Below are positions 1 to 8,636 of a stretch of DNA of 64,000 bases, one piece after another (the stretch's first letter is position 1; each line of letters starts with the position of its first letter). The DNA is from Poseidonocella sp. HB161398 (GTDB lineage: Bacteria; Pseudomonadota; Alphaproteobacteria; Rhodobacterales; Rhodobacteraceae). The translations under genes were made by a program, and so were the position numbers. Location of the stretch: NCBI RefSeq assembly GCF_005870025.1, contig NZ_VATA01000009.1, positions 1 to 64,000 of the forward strand, read 5' to 3'. The notes under the pieces were generated by a model. The model saw only the letters and a list, made by a program, of their open reading frames with translations. It made no database searches and was not told where the DNA came from.

Positions 1-174
1 GGTGACGAAGATGAACTCCTCGATCCCGGCATCGCGCGCCTCGTCGATCGCGTACTGGATCAGCGGCTGGTCGACCAGCGTCATGATCTCTTTAGGGATG
101 GATTTCGTGGCGGGCAGGAAACGCGTCCCCATGCCGGCGACCGGGAAAATTGCTTTCGTAACCTTGTGCTTCAT
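1..174 (-). CDS. galU: UTP-glucose-1-phosphate uridylyltransferase, N-terminal fragment
   Basis: This is the first 58 codons of a gene that runs off the left edge of the window. The reverse strand starts with ATG at 172-174, preceded by an AAGG-type ribosome site. The product begins [21 protein letters not shown] and continues with [10 protein letters not shown], the nucleotide-binding loop typical of GalU. The family joins UTP and glucose-1-phosphate to make UDP-glucose for cell-envelope polysaccharides. The 3' part is missing only because the window ends. The neighbouring kdsB and polysaccharide-type ABC permease fit an envelope-sugar setting. I am confident of the family but cannot judge whether the full gene is intact. 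Confidence 0.9.
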   Translation of the reverse strand, partial: MKHKVTKAIFPVAGMGTRFLPATKSIPKEIMTLVDQPLIQYAIDEARDAGIEEFIFVT

Positions 175-334
175 GACCTTGCCCTTGTTTTTCACGCAAC
201 TGCACTCAGAAGATCAACGCGAACCATAAATTGTTGTTCCACTCTTTTTTGCGGACCGCGGATCCTCCAAGAGAGTATCCGGAGCCCATAATCAATTTGC
301 AACGTTTTCAAATCGACAACGCCGTCCCGGCATC

Positions 335-355
335 CCTCCGCTGAAATTGCGGAGG
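335..355 (-). terminator. Hairpin after kdsB
   Basis: CCTCCGC and GCGGAGG form a perfect 7-base stem with a 7-base loop, just beyond the kdsB stop codon. There is no clear U-run, so it may be a transcript-end stabiliser rather than a full intrinsic terminator. Confidence 0.4.
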
Positions 356-361
356 AACGGA

Positions 362-1165
362 TCAGGACGCCGACGCCTCGGATGCTAGCATAGCCTCGAT
401 TCGCTCTACATCGGAAGGGTTATTCAACTCCCAGAACTGGCGGCCGCGCGATTCGACCTCGACGCAGAGCACCGGATGCCCATTTTCCAGGAAACGGAGC
501 TGTTCCAGCCCTTCCAGCGTCTCCAGCGTGCCCAGCGGCAGCGCCCCGTAGGCGGCCAGCGCTGCCGGACGGTAGGCATAGACGCCGACATGGTGGAAGA
601 CCGGGGTCTCGGGCCCGTCGGTCGGCACGCCGTCGGAATAGGGGATCACTTCCTTGGAGAAGTAGAGCGCCATCCGGTCAGCGCGGAAAACCGCGGTGGT
701 GCCGCCGACCCGCCCCGCCTTGCGGTCGTCGCGGAAGCCCTGCAGCGCCGCGCCGTCGCAGCGCAGCACCGGCGTCGCCACCTCGGCCGCAGGCGTCGCC
801 GAAAGCCCGGCGATCAGGTCCTCGACGAACCAGGCCGGGGTCAGCGGCGCATCGCCCTGCAGGTTGACGACGATGTCGTAGCCCCCGCCCAGCGTGCCGA
901 GCGCCTCTGCGCAGCGCTCGGTGCCGTTGCGGCAGCTTTCGGAGGTCATCACCACCTCGGCGCCGAAGGCTTCGGCGTGGCTCCGGATCCGGTCGTCATC
1001 TGTCGCGACGACGACGCGGTCGACGCCCTGGACGGCCATGGCGGCCTCCCAGGAGCGGCGGATCAGGCTTTTCGCCTCCCCGTCCGGGCCTTTCAGCTCG
1101 ACCAGGGGCTTTCCGGGATAGCGGGTCGACGCGTAGCGCGCCGGGATGATGATGATGGAGCTCAT
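362..1165 (-). CDS. kdsB: 3-deoxy-manno-octulosonate cytidylyltransferase (CMP-Kdo synthetase)
   Basis: The 267-residue product activates the sugar acid Kdo with CTP for lipopolysaccharide or Kdo-linked capsule. It opens with SSIIIIPARYASTRYPGKPL, the nucleotide-binding signature of the family. It also carries ATDDDRI, NGTERCAEA and VVNLQGDAPL, which match the conserved CTP and Kdo binding segments. The length is slightly above the usual 245-255 residues. Its start codon directly abuts the cysQ stop codon (1163-1165 against 1166-1168), so the two genes are co-transcribed. A polysaccharide-type ABC permease lies divergently beyond cysQ, so a capsule role is possible, but that is inference. A related acylneuraminate-type cytidylyltransferase is the main alternative. 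Confidence 0.85.
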   Translation of the reverse strand: MSSIIIIPARYASTRYPGKPLVELKGPDGEAKSLIRRSWEAAMAVQGVDRVVVATDDDRIRSHAEAFGAEVVMTSESCRNGTERCAEALGTLGGGYDIVVNLQGDAPLTPAWFVEDLIAGLSATPAAEVATPVLRCDGAALQGFRDDRKAGRVGGTTAVFRADRMALYFSKEVIPYSDGVPTDGPETPVFHHVGVYAYRPAALAAYGALPLGTLETLEGLEQLRFLENGHPVLCVEVESRGRQFWELNNPSDVERIEAMLASEASAS

Positions 1166-1960
1166 TCAGGCCTGCTGAAGTTCGATCCCCGGCGCGTAAG
1201 CGATGAAGAACGGGTTTGCATAGTCGTCCTTGCCATAGCTCAGCGGCGTGTGATCGTCAAAGCGCACGACCTTGCCGCCGGCGCCGGTCAGCACGGCATG
1301 CCCGGCCGCGGTGTCCCATTCCATGGTCCGCCCCAGGCGCGGATAGATATCCGCCTCGCCGGTCGCCACCAGGCAGAATTTCAGCGAGGAGCCCGCGCTC
1401 TTCATGTCGGCGACGGCGTACTTGCCGATATAGTCGTCGGTCGCCTGGTCGCGGTGCGATTTCGAGGCGACGACGCGCAGCGCCGCGGCATCGGGCGCCG
1501 AGACGGCCATCGGCACGGTCTCGCCCTTGTTCTCCAGGCTGCCGCCGGTCTCCTCGACCGACTGGCCGTCGGCCTTGGTGTAGAACAGCCGCTCCTTGGC
1601 GGGCGCGTAGACCACGCCCCGCACCGGCACGCCGGCCTCGACATAGGCGATGTTCACGGTGAAGTCGCCGCGGCGCTTGATGAATTCCTTGGTGCCGTCG
1701 AGCGGATCGACGATCAGGAAGTTCTCCGAGCTCTCCGAATGCGTGGCCGCCTGTTCCTCGGTCACAAGCAGGACATCCGGGAAGGCCGCGCGCAGACCGG
1801 CCGAGATATGCTCATCCGCCGCCTTGTCGGCCTTGGTCACCGGGCTCTCGTCGTCCTTCGACTCGACGGCGAAGTCATCCTCGCCATAGACACCCATGAT
1901 GATGTCGCCTGCCTCGAGCGCGAGACGGCGCATCACTTCCTCAAGCTTTTCGTAATCCAT
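1166..1960 (-). CDS. cysQ: 3'(2'),5'-bisphosphate nucleotidase
   Basis: The 264-residue product belongs to the inositol-monophosphatase fold. The metal-binding residues are visible in VTEEQ, in DPLDGTKEF and near the C-terminus in WDTAAGHAVL. The family hydrolyses PAP, a by-product of sulfate assimilation and of sulfation, to AMP and phosphate. I placed the start at the ATG at 1958-1960 because GGAGAG lies 8 bases upstream. A GTG three codons earlier would sit on top of that ribosome site. It forms a two-gene unit with kdsB, which it precedes. Confidence 0.9.
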   Translation of the reverse strand: MDYEKLEEVMRRLALEAGDIIMGVYGEDDFAVESKDDESPVTKADKAADEHISAGLRAAFPDVLLVTEEQAATHSESSENFLIVDPLDGTKEFIKRRGDFTVNIAYVEAGVPVRGVVYAPAKERLFYTKADGQSVEETGGSLENKGETVPMAVSAPDAAALRVVASKSHRDQATDDYIGKYAVADMKSAGSSLKFCLVATGEADIYPRLGRTMEWDTAAGHAVLTGAGGKVVRFDDHTPLSYGKDDYANPFFIAYAPGIELQQA

Positions 1961-2086
1961 TCCGAGCACTCTCCACTACGCGCATTCCGGTCGCTGTGGA
2001 CCCTAGCGCCGGCGCCCTGCCGGCAGCAAGGCGCTCAACTGGCGCGGGACGACAGGTCGCGCCACGGACGGATCGCGGGAGGCTCC

Positions 2087-2908
2087 ATGTTCCGGAAACA
2101 GGCCACAGACAGTCCGCTCGAGGCGCTCGCCGGCGTCTTCGTCGTGGTTCATGCCGTGACCGTGCGCAAGATCCGCAAGAGCCATGGCAATGCCGTGCTG
2201 GCGCTCTTCCTGTCGGTGACGCAGACGCTGATGCTGGTCGCGGTCTTCTACGTGATGTTCACCGTGATCGGCATCCGCGGCGCGCAGATCCGCGGCGATT
2301 TCGTGCTGTTCCTGATGTCCGGCATCTTCCTCTACATGACCTTCAACGCGGCGATGGGCGCGGTGATGTCCGCCGACGGGCCGACCTCGCCGATGATGCT
2401 GCACGCGCCGATGACGACCATGGTCGCGATCCTCGGCAGCGCGCTGGCCGCGCTCTACATCCAGCTCCTGTCGCTCGCCCTCGTGCTCGGCATCTACCAG
2501 CTCGGCTGGCACCGGGTGGAGATCGCCGATCCGCTCGGCGCGGTGTCTATGCTGCTGCTCTCGTGGTTCTCGGGCACCTGCGCGGGGCTGGTCTTCGCCG
2601 GGCTCCGGCCCTGGGCGCCCTTCGCGGTCGGGCTGGTCCACCAGGTCTACAGCCGCGCCAACGTGATCGCCTCGGGCAAGATGTTCCTCGCCAATACCAT
2701 GCCCGGCTACATCCTGGTCTGGTTCGACTGGAACCCGCTCTTCCACACGATCGACCAGGCGCGCGGCTTCGCCTTCGCCAACTACAACCCGCATTACAGC
2801 TCGGTGCTCTATCCGGTCGCGGTCAGCCTGGCGATGATGGTCATCGGGCTGATGGCCGAGTATGTTGCCCGCAGGAAAGCCTCCCTCAGCTGGTCTGCCG
2901 GAACCTGA
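2087..2908 (+). CDS. ABC-2 type permease, polysaccharide export type
   Basis: The product of 273 residues has about six hydrophobic segments, starting with an N-terminal stretch containing LALFLSVTQTLMLVAVFYVMF. It ends with a final pair of helices and the basic tail ARRKASL. This is the organisation of the KpsM/Wzm-like membrane half of exporters for capsule or O-antigen. The ATG at 2087 follows GGGAGG by 4 bases. No matching ATPase (KpsT/Wzt) is in this window, so it must be encoded elsewhere if the exporter is functional. The neighbouring kdsB supports a Kdo-linked surface polysaccharide. The substrate is unproven. Confidence 0.75.
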   Translation: MFRKQATDSPLEALAGVFVVVHAVTVRKIRKSHGNAVLALFLSVTQTLMLVAVFYVMFTVIGIRGAQIRGDFVLFLMSGIFLYMTFNAAMGAVMSADGPTSPMMLHAPMTTMVAILGSALAALYIQLLSLALVLGIYQLGWHRVEIADPLGAVSMLLLSWFSGTCAGLVFAGLRPWAPFAVGLVHQVYSRANVIASGKMFLANTMPGYILVWFDWNPLFHTIDQARGFAFANYNPHYSSVLYPVAVSLAMMVIGLMAEYVARRKASLSWSAGT

Positions 2909-2909
2909 C

Positions 2910-3512
2910 ATGATGAAGACATTGCTGGCGCTCGCCCCGGCCCTCGCGCCCGGGCTCGCCGCCGCTGCGGAGGGAGGCCTGCCCGCCCGCTACCGCACCC
3001 TCGCCCCGGCGGAACTGCGCGCCGCGCCCGACGCAGGGGCCGAAGAGACCGCCGCGCTGGAAGAGGGCCGCATCCTCGAGATCCTCGCCTTCTCCGATGA
3101 CGGCGCCTGGGCGCTGACCGGCCGCGGCGAGGGCGCCGCCTGGCTGCCCCTCGCCGGGCTGGAACGGCTCGGGGGCGCCGCCGCCGAAGGGCTGCCGATG
3201 CGCTGCTACGGGACGGAGCCCTTCTGGGGCCTCAACCTGCCCTCCGCCTTCTTCGGCGAATTCGAGCGGCCCGAACATCCCGAGACCCCGCTGCAGCTCA
3301 CCGGCTCGGACGAGACCCTCGCCGCCTCCGGACGCGCCCGGCTCTGGACCTTCGTCGGCGACGAGCTGCGCGGCCATCTGGTGGTGCGCAACGAGGTCTG
3401 CTCGGACGGGATGAGCGACCGGCCCTTCGGCCTCTCGGCGACGCTGTCGCTGGCGGAAACGGCCGGGGCGGTGCATCTGCTCCTCGGCTGCTGCAGCCTG
3501 ACCGGCAACTGA
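2910..3512 (+). CDS. Secreted SH3-like/COG3650 protein
   Basis: The 200-residue product has a signal peptide (MMKTLLALAPALAPGLAAAA). A short SH3-like segment around residues 25-80 follows, and then a C-terminal domain with CYGTEPFWGL and VRNEVCSDGMSDRPFG. The Cys-x-x-x-EPFW and Cys-SDGMSD elements are typical of the COG3650 family, a periplasmic or envelope protein of unknown function. The two central cysteines probably form a disulfide. It starts one base after the permease stop codon, so the two genes are probably one transcript. I cannot assign a biochemical role. Confidence 0.75.
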   Translation: MMKTLLALAPALAPGLAAAAEGGLPARYRTLAPAELRAAPDAGAEETAALEEGRILEILAFSDDGAWALTGRGEGAAWLPLAGLERLGGAAAEGLPMRCYGTEPFWGLNLPSAFFGEFERPEHPETPLQLTGSDETLAASGRARLWTFVGDELRGHLVVRNEVCSDGMSDRPFGLSATLSLAETAGAVHLLLGCCSLTGN

Positions 3513-3626
3513 CCGCTGCGCCGCCGCCGGGTCCGGGCGGCCGGCCCCGGTCCGGCCCCGCGGGCCGGGCCGGAGGCGCATGACGCCGCGGGGCGCGCCT
3601 GCGCGTCCCGCGTCCGCTGGATCACG

Positions 3627-4226
3627 TCAGCTCACCACGCGCAGCGTCAGGTTCAGCCGCCCGCCCTGCGGCAGCAGGTCCGAGGAGCCGAAGCGGATCC
3701 GGTCCACCCCGTGATGGACCAGCCGGGCGGGGCCGGCCAGCACCGCCACATCCCCCGATTTCAGCCAGACCGACCGGGTCGGCCCGCCCCGCTCCGTGCC
3801 GCCGACACGGAACAGCCCCTCGTCGCCCAGCGACAGGCTGACCACCGGCTGCGAGAAATCCGCCTCGTCGCGGTCCTGGTGCAGCCCCATCCGCGCGCCC
3901 TCGCCGTAGAAATTCACCAGGCAGCTCTCCGGGTCGCGCGCGCCCTCCCCCGCGAAGCGGCGCCAGAGGTCCATCGCCTCGGCCGGGATCGCGGGCCAGG
4001 GACGGCCGGTCGCCGGATGGCAGGGCTCGTAGCGGTAGCCCTTCCGGTCGCTGACCCAGCCATGGCTTCCGCAGGAGGTCATCCGCACCGACATCTGCAT
4101 CCCCCGCGCCGTCACCGGATGGAACAGCGGCGCCGCCGCCGCCACCTCGCGCAGCGCCGCGACCAGAGCCTCCTGCGCCGGGCGCGCCAGCGCGCCGGGA
4201 ATGATCTCCACCCCTCCGAGATCCAT
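3627..4226 (-). CDS. alkB: AlkB-type alkylated-DNA dioxygenase
   Basis: The 199-residue product is a 2-oxoglutarate/Fe(II) dioxygenase that removes methyl groups from 1-methyladenine and 3-methylcytosine in DNA. The iron ligands are seen in LHQDRDE (the H-x-D pair) and LVHHGVDRI, and the 2-oxoglutarate-binding arginine in RLNLTLR near the C-terminus. LVNFYGEGARMGLHQD matches the family core. I chose the ATG at 4224-4226 because AGGGGG lies about 8 bases upstream. An upstream ATG (4242-4244) has no ribosome site. It is divergent from dnaK. Confidence 0.9.
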   Translation of the reverse strand: MDLGGVEIIPGALARPAQEALVAALREVAAAAPLFHPVTARGMQMSVRMTSCGSHGWVSDRKGYRYEPCHPATGRPWPAIPAEAMDLWRRFAGEGARDPESCLVNFYGEGARMGLHQDRDEADFSQPVVSLSLGDEGLFRVGGTERGGPTRSVWLKSGDVAVLAGPARLVHHGVDRIRFGSSDLLPQGGRLNLTLRVVS

Positions 4227-4279
4227 CGAGATGCCCCCTTCCATGACCGGAATCTTGCAATTTCCCCCCGGGCAGATCG

Positions 4280-4309
4280 CTTGCAGCCTCAAGGACACCT
4301 CCCTATATA
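4280..4309 (+). promoter_or_regulatory. Likely RpoH (sigma-32) promoter of dnaK
   Basis: CTTG at 4280-4283 is separated by about 18 bases from CCTATATA at 4302-4309. This fits the alphaproteobacterial heat-shock promoter pattern CTTG-N17/18-CCTAT. A second, weaker CTTG (4335-4338) with ACTATC follows downstream. The transcript would have a leader of about 110 bases before the dnaK start. Confidence 0.55.
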
Positions 4310-4425
4310 CCGGTCAATCGGCCCCGGATGCACGCTTGCGTGATAGGGGGCAGAACTATCAGGGATCGGGGATCGGCGCCTGAACGGGCCAGCCCCGCAC
4401 ATCGCCAGAGAAGAGGTAAGACAGC

Positions 4426-6357
4426 ATGGCTAAAGTCATCGGCATCGACCTGGGGACCACCAACTCCTGCGTGGCCATCATGGACGGCTCCCAGGCCCGC
4501 GTCATCGAGAATGCCGAAGGGGCGCGGACGACCCCCTCGATCGTCGCATTCACCGACAGCGAACGTCTCGTCGGCCAGCCGGCCAAGCGCCAGGCGGTCA
4601 CGAACCCCGAGGCCACGATCTTCGCGGTCAAGCGCCTGATCGGCCGCCGCGTGGACGACGCGGAAGTGACCAAGGACAAGAACATCGTGCCCTATTCCAT
4701 CGTGGATGGCGGCAATGGCGATGCCTGGGTCCAGGCCCGCGGCGACAAGTACTCGCCCTCCCAGATTTCCGCCTTCATCCTGCAGAAGATGAAGGAGACC
4801 GCCGAGTCCTATCTCGGCGAGCAGGTGACCCAGGCGGTCATCACCGTTCCTGCATATTTCAACGATGCGCAGCGCCAGGCGACCAAGGATGCCGGCAAGA
4901 TCGCGGGTCTCGAAGTCCTGCGGATCATCAACGAGCCGACCGCGGCCGCGCTGGCCTACGGGCTCGACAAGAAAGAGTCGCGCACCATCGCGGTCTATGA
5001 CCTCGGCGGCGGCACCTTCGACGTCACCATTCTTGAGATCGACGACGGCCTCTTCGAGGTGAAATCGACCAACGGGGACACGTTCCTCGGCGGCGAGGAC
5101 TTCGACATGCGCATCGTCCAGTACCTGGCCGACGAGTTCAAGAAAGAGCACGGCGTCGACCTGACCAAGGACAAGATGGCGCTGCAGCGCCTGAAGGAAG
5201 CTGCCGAGAAGGCCAAGATCGAGCTGTCCTCCAGCCAGCAGACCGAGATCAACCAGCCGTTCATCTCGATGTCGCCGAATGGCGGCCAGCCGCTGCACAT
5301 GGTCATGAAGCTGACCCGCGCCAAGCTGGAATCGCTGGTCGGCGACCTGATCAAGGCTTCGATGAAGCCCTGCCAGGCCGCTCTGAAGGATGCCGGCCTC
5401 TCCACCTCCGACATCGACGAGGTCGTTCTCGTCGGCGGCATGACCCGCATGCCGAAGGTCATCGAGGAAGTGACCAAGTTCTTCGGCAAGGAGCCGCACA
5501 AGGGCGTCAACCCGGATGAAGTCGTCGCCATGGGCGCCGCCATCCAGGCCGGCGTTCTGCAGGGCGACGTGAAGGACGTGGTCCTGCTCGACGTGACCCC
5601 GCTGAGCCTGGGCATCGAGACCCTGGGCGGCGTGTTCACCCGGCTGATCGACCGCAACACCACGATCCCGACCAAGAAGTCGCAGATCTTCTCCACCGCC
5701 GAGGACAACCAGAACGCGGTGACGATCCGGGTCTTCCAGGGCGAGCGCGAGATGGCGGCCGACAACAAGCTGCTGGGCCAGTTCAACCTGGAGAACATCC
5801 CGCCGGCGCCGCGCGGCATGCCGCAGATCGAGGTGACCTTCGACATCGACGCCAACGGCATCGTGCACGTGACGGCGAAGGACAAGGGCACCGGCAAGGA
5901 GCAGAAGATCACCATCCAGGCCTCCGGCGGCCTGTCGGATGACGAGATCGACCAGATGGTGCGCGACGCCGAGGCGAATGCCGAGGCCGACAAGGAGCGC
6001 AAGGAACTGGTGGAGGCCACCAACCAGGCCGAAAGCCTGATCCACTCCACCAAGCGGTCGCTCGAAGAGCATTCCGACAAGGTCGACCCGACCACCGTCG
6101 AGGCCATCGAGCTGGCGATCTCCGCACTGGAAGACGTGATGGAATCCGGCGACGCCTCGAAGATCCGCTCGGGCATCCAGAACGTGACCGAAGCCTCGAT
6201 GAAGCTCGGCGAAGCGATCTACAAATCGCAGCAGGCCGAGGGCAAGGGCGGCGACGCGGATTTCGATCCGGATGCCTCCGCGCAGCAGCGTGACGGTGCC
6301 GATGACGACATCGTCGATGCCGATTTCGAGGATCTGGGCGAGGACAAGCGGTCCTAA
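4426..6357 (+). CDS. dnaK: Molecular chaperone DnaK (Hsp70)
   Basis: The 643-residue product is a full-length Hsp70. The ATPase domain opens with [13 protein letters not shown] and contains [29 protein letters not shown]-type phosphate loops and [10 protein letters not shown]. The peptide-binding domain starts near residue 390 ([14 protein letters not shown]). The tail ends in an acidic [13 protein letters not shown] segment. It folds nascent and stress-damaged proteins with DnaJ and GrpE. dnaJ follows 75 bases downstream behind a strong hairpin. grpE is not here but lies 20 kb away with hrcA. GAGG precedes the ATG by 9 bases. Confidence 0.98.
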   Translation: MAKVIGIDLGTTNSCVAIMDGSQARVIENAEGARTTPSIVAFTDSERLVGQPAKRQAVTNPEATIFAVKRLIGRRVDDAEVTKDKNIVPYSIVDGGNGDAWVQARGDKYSPSQISAFILQKMKETAESYLGEQVTQAVITVPAYFNDAQRQATKDAGKIAGLEVLRIINEPTAAALAYGLDKKESRTIAVYDLGGGTFDVTILEIDDGLFEVKSTNGDTFLGGEDFDMRIVQYLADEFKKEHGVDLTKDKMALQRLKEAAEKAKIELSSSQQTEINQPFISMSPNGGQPLHMVMKLTRAKLESLVGDLIKASMKPCQAALKDAGLSTSDIDEVVLVGGMTRMPKVIEEVTKFFGKEPHKGVNPDEVVAMGAAIQAGVLQGDVKDVVLLDVTPLSLGIETLGGVFTRLIDRNTTIPTKKSQIFSTAEDNQNAVTIRVFQGEREMAADNKLLGQFNLENIPPAPRGMPQIEVTFDIDANGIVHVTAKDKGTGKEQKITIQASGGLSDDEIDQMVRDAEANAEADKERKELVEATNQAESLIHSTKRSLEEHSDKVDPTTVEAIELAISALEDVMESGDASKIRSGIQNVTEASMKLGEAIYKSQQAEGKGGDADFDPDASAQQRDGADDDIVDADFEDLGEDKRS

Positions 6358-6375
6358 CTCGACTCCTTCTTTCCA

Positions 6376-6414
6376 GGAACCGGTCCGGTGCGCCGGGCCG
6401 GTTCCGCGCGTTTT
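6376..6414 (+). terminator. Attenuating hairpin between dnaK and dnaJ
   Basis: GGAACCGG(T)CCGG and CCGG(G)CCGGTTCC form a long stem at 6376-6405 with a four-base loop. GCGCG and four T residues follow. Such a structure would lower dnaJ transcription relative to dnaK, as is common for this pair. Confidence 0.6.
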
Positions 6415-6432
6415 CGAGAGGGATAGAAGCCC

Positions 6433-7590
6433 ATGGCGAAACGAGACTATTACGAAGTGCTTGGGGTGTCTCGGGGTGCCTCGGCAGACGAAATCAAGAA
6501 GGCCTACCGCAAGAAGGCCAAGGAACATCACCCCGACCGCAATGCCGACAACCCGGAGTCCGAGGCCAAGTTCAAGGAAGCGAACGAGGCCTACGAGGTC
6601 CTGAAGGACGCCGACAAGAAGGCGGCCTATGACCGCTTCGGCCACGCAGCCTTCGAAGGCGGCATGGGCGGCGGCGGACGTCCCGGCGGCGGCGGACCCG
6701 GCAACCCCGATTTCGCGTCGGCCTTCTCCGACGTGTTCGACGACCTGTTCGGCGATTTCATGGGCCAGCGCGGCGGAGGCGGCGGCGGACGCCGCCAGCG
6801 CGCGGTGCGCGGCGCCGATCTGCGCTACAACCTGCGCGTCTCGCTGGAAGACGCCTACAAGGGCCTGCAGAAGACCATCAACGTGCCGACCGCGGTGCCT
6901 TGCGGCGTCTGCAGCGGCACCGGGGCCGAAGGCGGCGCCGAGCCGGTCACCTGCCCGACCTGCAACGGCATGGGCAAGGTCCGCGCCCAGCAGGGCTTCT
7001 TCACGGTCGAGCGCTCCTGCCCGACCTGCGGCGGCGTCGGCCAGATCATCAAGAACCCCTGCTCGAACTGCCATGGCCAGGGCCGGGTGGAGAAGGAGAA
7101 GGCGCTGTCGGTCAACATCCCCGCAGGGGTGGAGACCGGGACCCGCATCCGGCTTGCCGGCGAGGGCGAGGCCGGGCTGCGCGGCGGTCCGACCGGCGAT
7201 CTCTACATCTTCATCGAGGTGACCGACCACTCGCTGTTCCAGCGCGAGGGCTCGAACCTGTTCTGCCGCGTGCCGGTGCCGATGACCACGGCAGCGCTTG
7301 GCGGCGACATCGAGGTGCCGACCATCGACGGCGGCCGCTCGCGGGTGAAGGTCCCGGCCGGCAGCCAGTCGGGCCGCCAGATGCGCCTGCGCTCGAAGGG
7401 CATGCCCGCGCTGCGCGGCGGCCATCCCGGCGACATGTTCATCGAGATGGTGGTCGAGACCCCGGTCAACCTGACCTCGAAGCAGAAGGATCTGCTGAAG
7501 GAGTTCGAGCGGCTCAGCGAGGACAACAACCCGCAGGCCAACAGCTTCTTCGACTCGGTGAAGAGCTTCTGGGACAGCATGAAGGGCTGA
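6433..7590 (+). CDS. dnaJ: Chaperone DnaJ (Hsp40)
   Basis: The 385-residue product has the complete type I layout. The J domain at residues 4-70 contains HHPDRN, the HPD that triggers DnaK ATP hydrolysis. A glycine/phenylalanine-rich linker follows (about 75-120). Four zinc-binding repeats come next, [24 protein letters not shown] and CSNCHGQG (about 155-215). The C-terminal substrate-binding domains complete it. It stimulates DnaK and delivers unfolded substrates to it. It lies directly downstream of dnaK and is probably read from the dnaK promoter through the intervening hairpin. Confidence 0.98.
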   Translation: MAKRDYYEVLGVSRGASADEIKKAYRKKAKEHHPDRNADNPESEAKFKEANEAYEVLKDADKKAAYDRFGHAAFEGGMGGGGRPGGGGPGNPDFASAFSDVFDDLFGDFMGQRGGGGGGRRQRAVRGADLRYNLRVSLEDAYKGLQKTINVPTAVPCGVCSGTGAEGGAEPVTCPTCNGMGKVRAQQGFFTVERSCPTCGGVGQIIKNPCSNCHGQGRVEKEKALSVNIPAGVETGTRIRLAGEGEAGLRGGPTGDLYIFIEVTDHSLFQREGSNLFCRVPVPMTTAALGGDIEVPTIDGGRSRVKVPAGSQSGRQMRLRSKGMPALRGGHPGDMFIEMVVETPVNLTSKQKDLLKEFERLSEDNNPQANSFFDSVKSFWDSMKG

Positions 7591-7592
7591 GC

Positions 7593-7623
7593 GGGGGCCG
7601 GAGATCCGGCCCCCCTCCCGTTT
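7593..7623 (+). terminator. Intrinsic terminator after dnaJ
   Basis: GGGGGCCGG and CCGGCCCCC form a perfect 9-base stem around an AGAT loop, starting two bases after the dnaJ stop. The T-run is short (CTCCCGTTTATT). Confidence 0.7.
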
Positions 7624-7634
7624 ATTACGCTGGA

Positions 7635-7649
7635 TTAACTTAAAATTCA
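7635..7649 (+). promoter_or_regulatory. Imperfect CtrA-type box upstream of radC
   Basis: TTAA-N7-TTCA (7635-7638 and 7646-7649) matches the CtrA consensus TTAA-N7-TTAA at 7 of 8 positions. It sits 26 bases before the radC start. One mismatch and the short AT-rich setting make this tentative. Confidence 0.3.
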
Positions 7650-7674
7650 GCGAGTCCGCCGCAGACCGGGAGGC

Positions 7675-8436
7675 ATGACCCAGCCGCCCGAATTCCGCGA
7701 ACCGATGCTGCCGCTCTTCGAGGGGCAGGAACTCTTCGTGACCGGATCGCGCGGCAAGACGCTCCCCTCCTATATCAAGGACCACCGCCAGCGGCTGCGG
7801 CAGCGCTTCATGGAAGGCGGGGCGCAGGCCATGCCGGATTACGAGATGCTGGAGCTGATCTTGTTCCGCGCCATCCCGCGCTGCGACGTGAAACCGGTCG
7901 CGCGGCGCCTGCTCGACACGTTCGGCGATTTCGCCCGGGTGCTGACCGCCCCGCGGGACCGGCTGATGCAGGTGCGCGGCGTCGGCGAGGCGGTGGTGGT
8001 CGAGCTGAAGATCGTCGAGGCGGCCAGCCACCGGCTGGCGCGCTCCAAGGTGATGAAGCGCCATGTCGTCAGCTCCTGGGACGCGCTGCTCGACTACTGC
8101 CACACCACCATGTCGCATCTGGAGACGGAGCAGTTCCGCGTGCTCTATCTCGACCGGAAAAACGTGCTGATCGCCGACGAGGAACAGGCGCGCGGCACGG
8201 TCGACCATGTGCCGGTCTATCCGCGCGAAGTGGTCAAGCGCGGGCTGGAGCTGAACGCCTCCGCGCTGATTCTGGTGCATAACCACCCCTCGGGCGATCC
8301 CATCCCGTCCGAGGCCGACATTTCGATGACGATGAAGATCCAGCAGGCGGCCGAGGCGCTCGGAATTCTGCTGCACGACCATCTGATCATCGGCAAGTCG
8401 ACCGAGCTCAGCTTCCGCAGCTCCGGCTATCTCTAG
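7675..8436 (+). CDS. radC: RadC-family JAMM/MPN protein
   Basis: The 253-residue product has an N-terminal helix-hairpin-helix region (LMQVRGVGEAVVVELK, about residues 100-120). A C-terminal MPN+ domain carries the metalloprotease-like motif HNHPSGDPIPSEAD at about residues 202-215. The family is widely called a DNA repair protein, although a direct repair role is doubtful. In several bacteria its genes are co-regulated with competence and recombination. The GGGAGG before the ATG at 7675 is only one base away, so initiation may be weak. It stands alone between the dnaJ terminator and the exbB promoter. Confidence 0.92.
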   Translation: MTQPPEFREPMLPLFEGQELFVTGSRGKTLPSYIKDHRQRLRQRFMEGGAQAMPDYEMLELILFRAIPRCDVKPVARRLLDTFGDFARVLTAPRDRLMQVRGVGEAVVVELKIVEAASHRLARSKVMKRHVVSSWDALLDYCHTTMSHLETEQFRVLYLDRKNVLIADEEQARGTVDHVPVYPREVVKRGLELNASALILVHNHPSGDPIPSEADISMTMKIQQAAEALGILLHDHLIIGKSTELSFRSSGYL

Positions 8437-8483
8437 CGGCGCGGGCCGGGCCGGCCCGCCATGCTGCACCGCGGCCAGGTTAC

Positions 8484-8513
8484 TTGACTTGTTTGCTCGG
8501 AATTAGGTAGAGT
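8484..8513 (+). promoter_or_regulatory. Candidate housekeeping promoter of the exbB-exbD-tonB operon
   Basis: TTGACT (8484-8489) is followed after 18 bases by TAGAGT (8508-8513), a fair -35/-10 pair. It lies about 125 bases before the exbB start. No convincing Fur, Irr or RirA operator could be recognised. Confidence 0.4.
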
Positions 8514-8636
8514 CTTCGGCGAGCTCTGCCGCCAGCCACCCTCCGCCAGTTCGCCGCGCTCCCTCGTCAGACACAGCCGCGCGGAGCGTCCCTGCCTTGC
8601 AGGGACCGGCTTGCCGTGGCCAGCCCGGAGCATTCC

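Noticed and set aside
476-2908. An 810-codon open frame on the + strand
   Set aside because: Its first part is antisense to kdsB and cysQ and has the biased composition of a shadow frame. Only the segment from 2087, with its own ribosome site, is a gene.
4303-8469. A very long (1388-codon) open frame on the minus strand
   Set aside because: It is antisense to dnaK, dnaJ and radC, rich in His, Arg, Gly and Ala, and without motifs. High GC leaves few stop codons in that frame.
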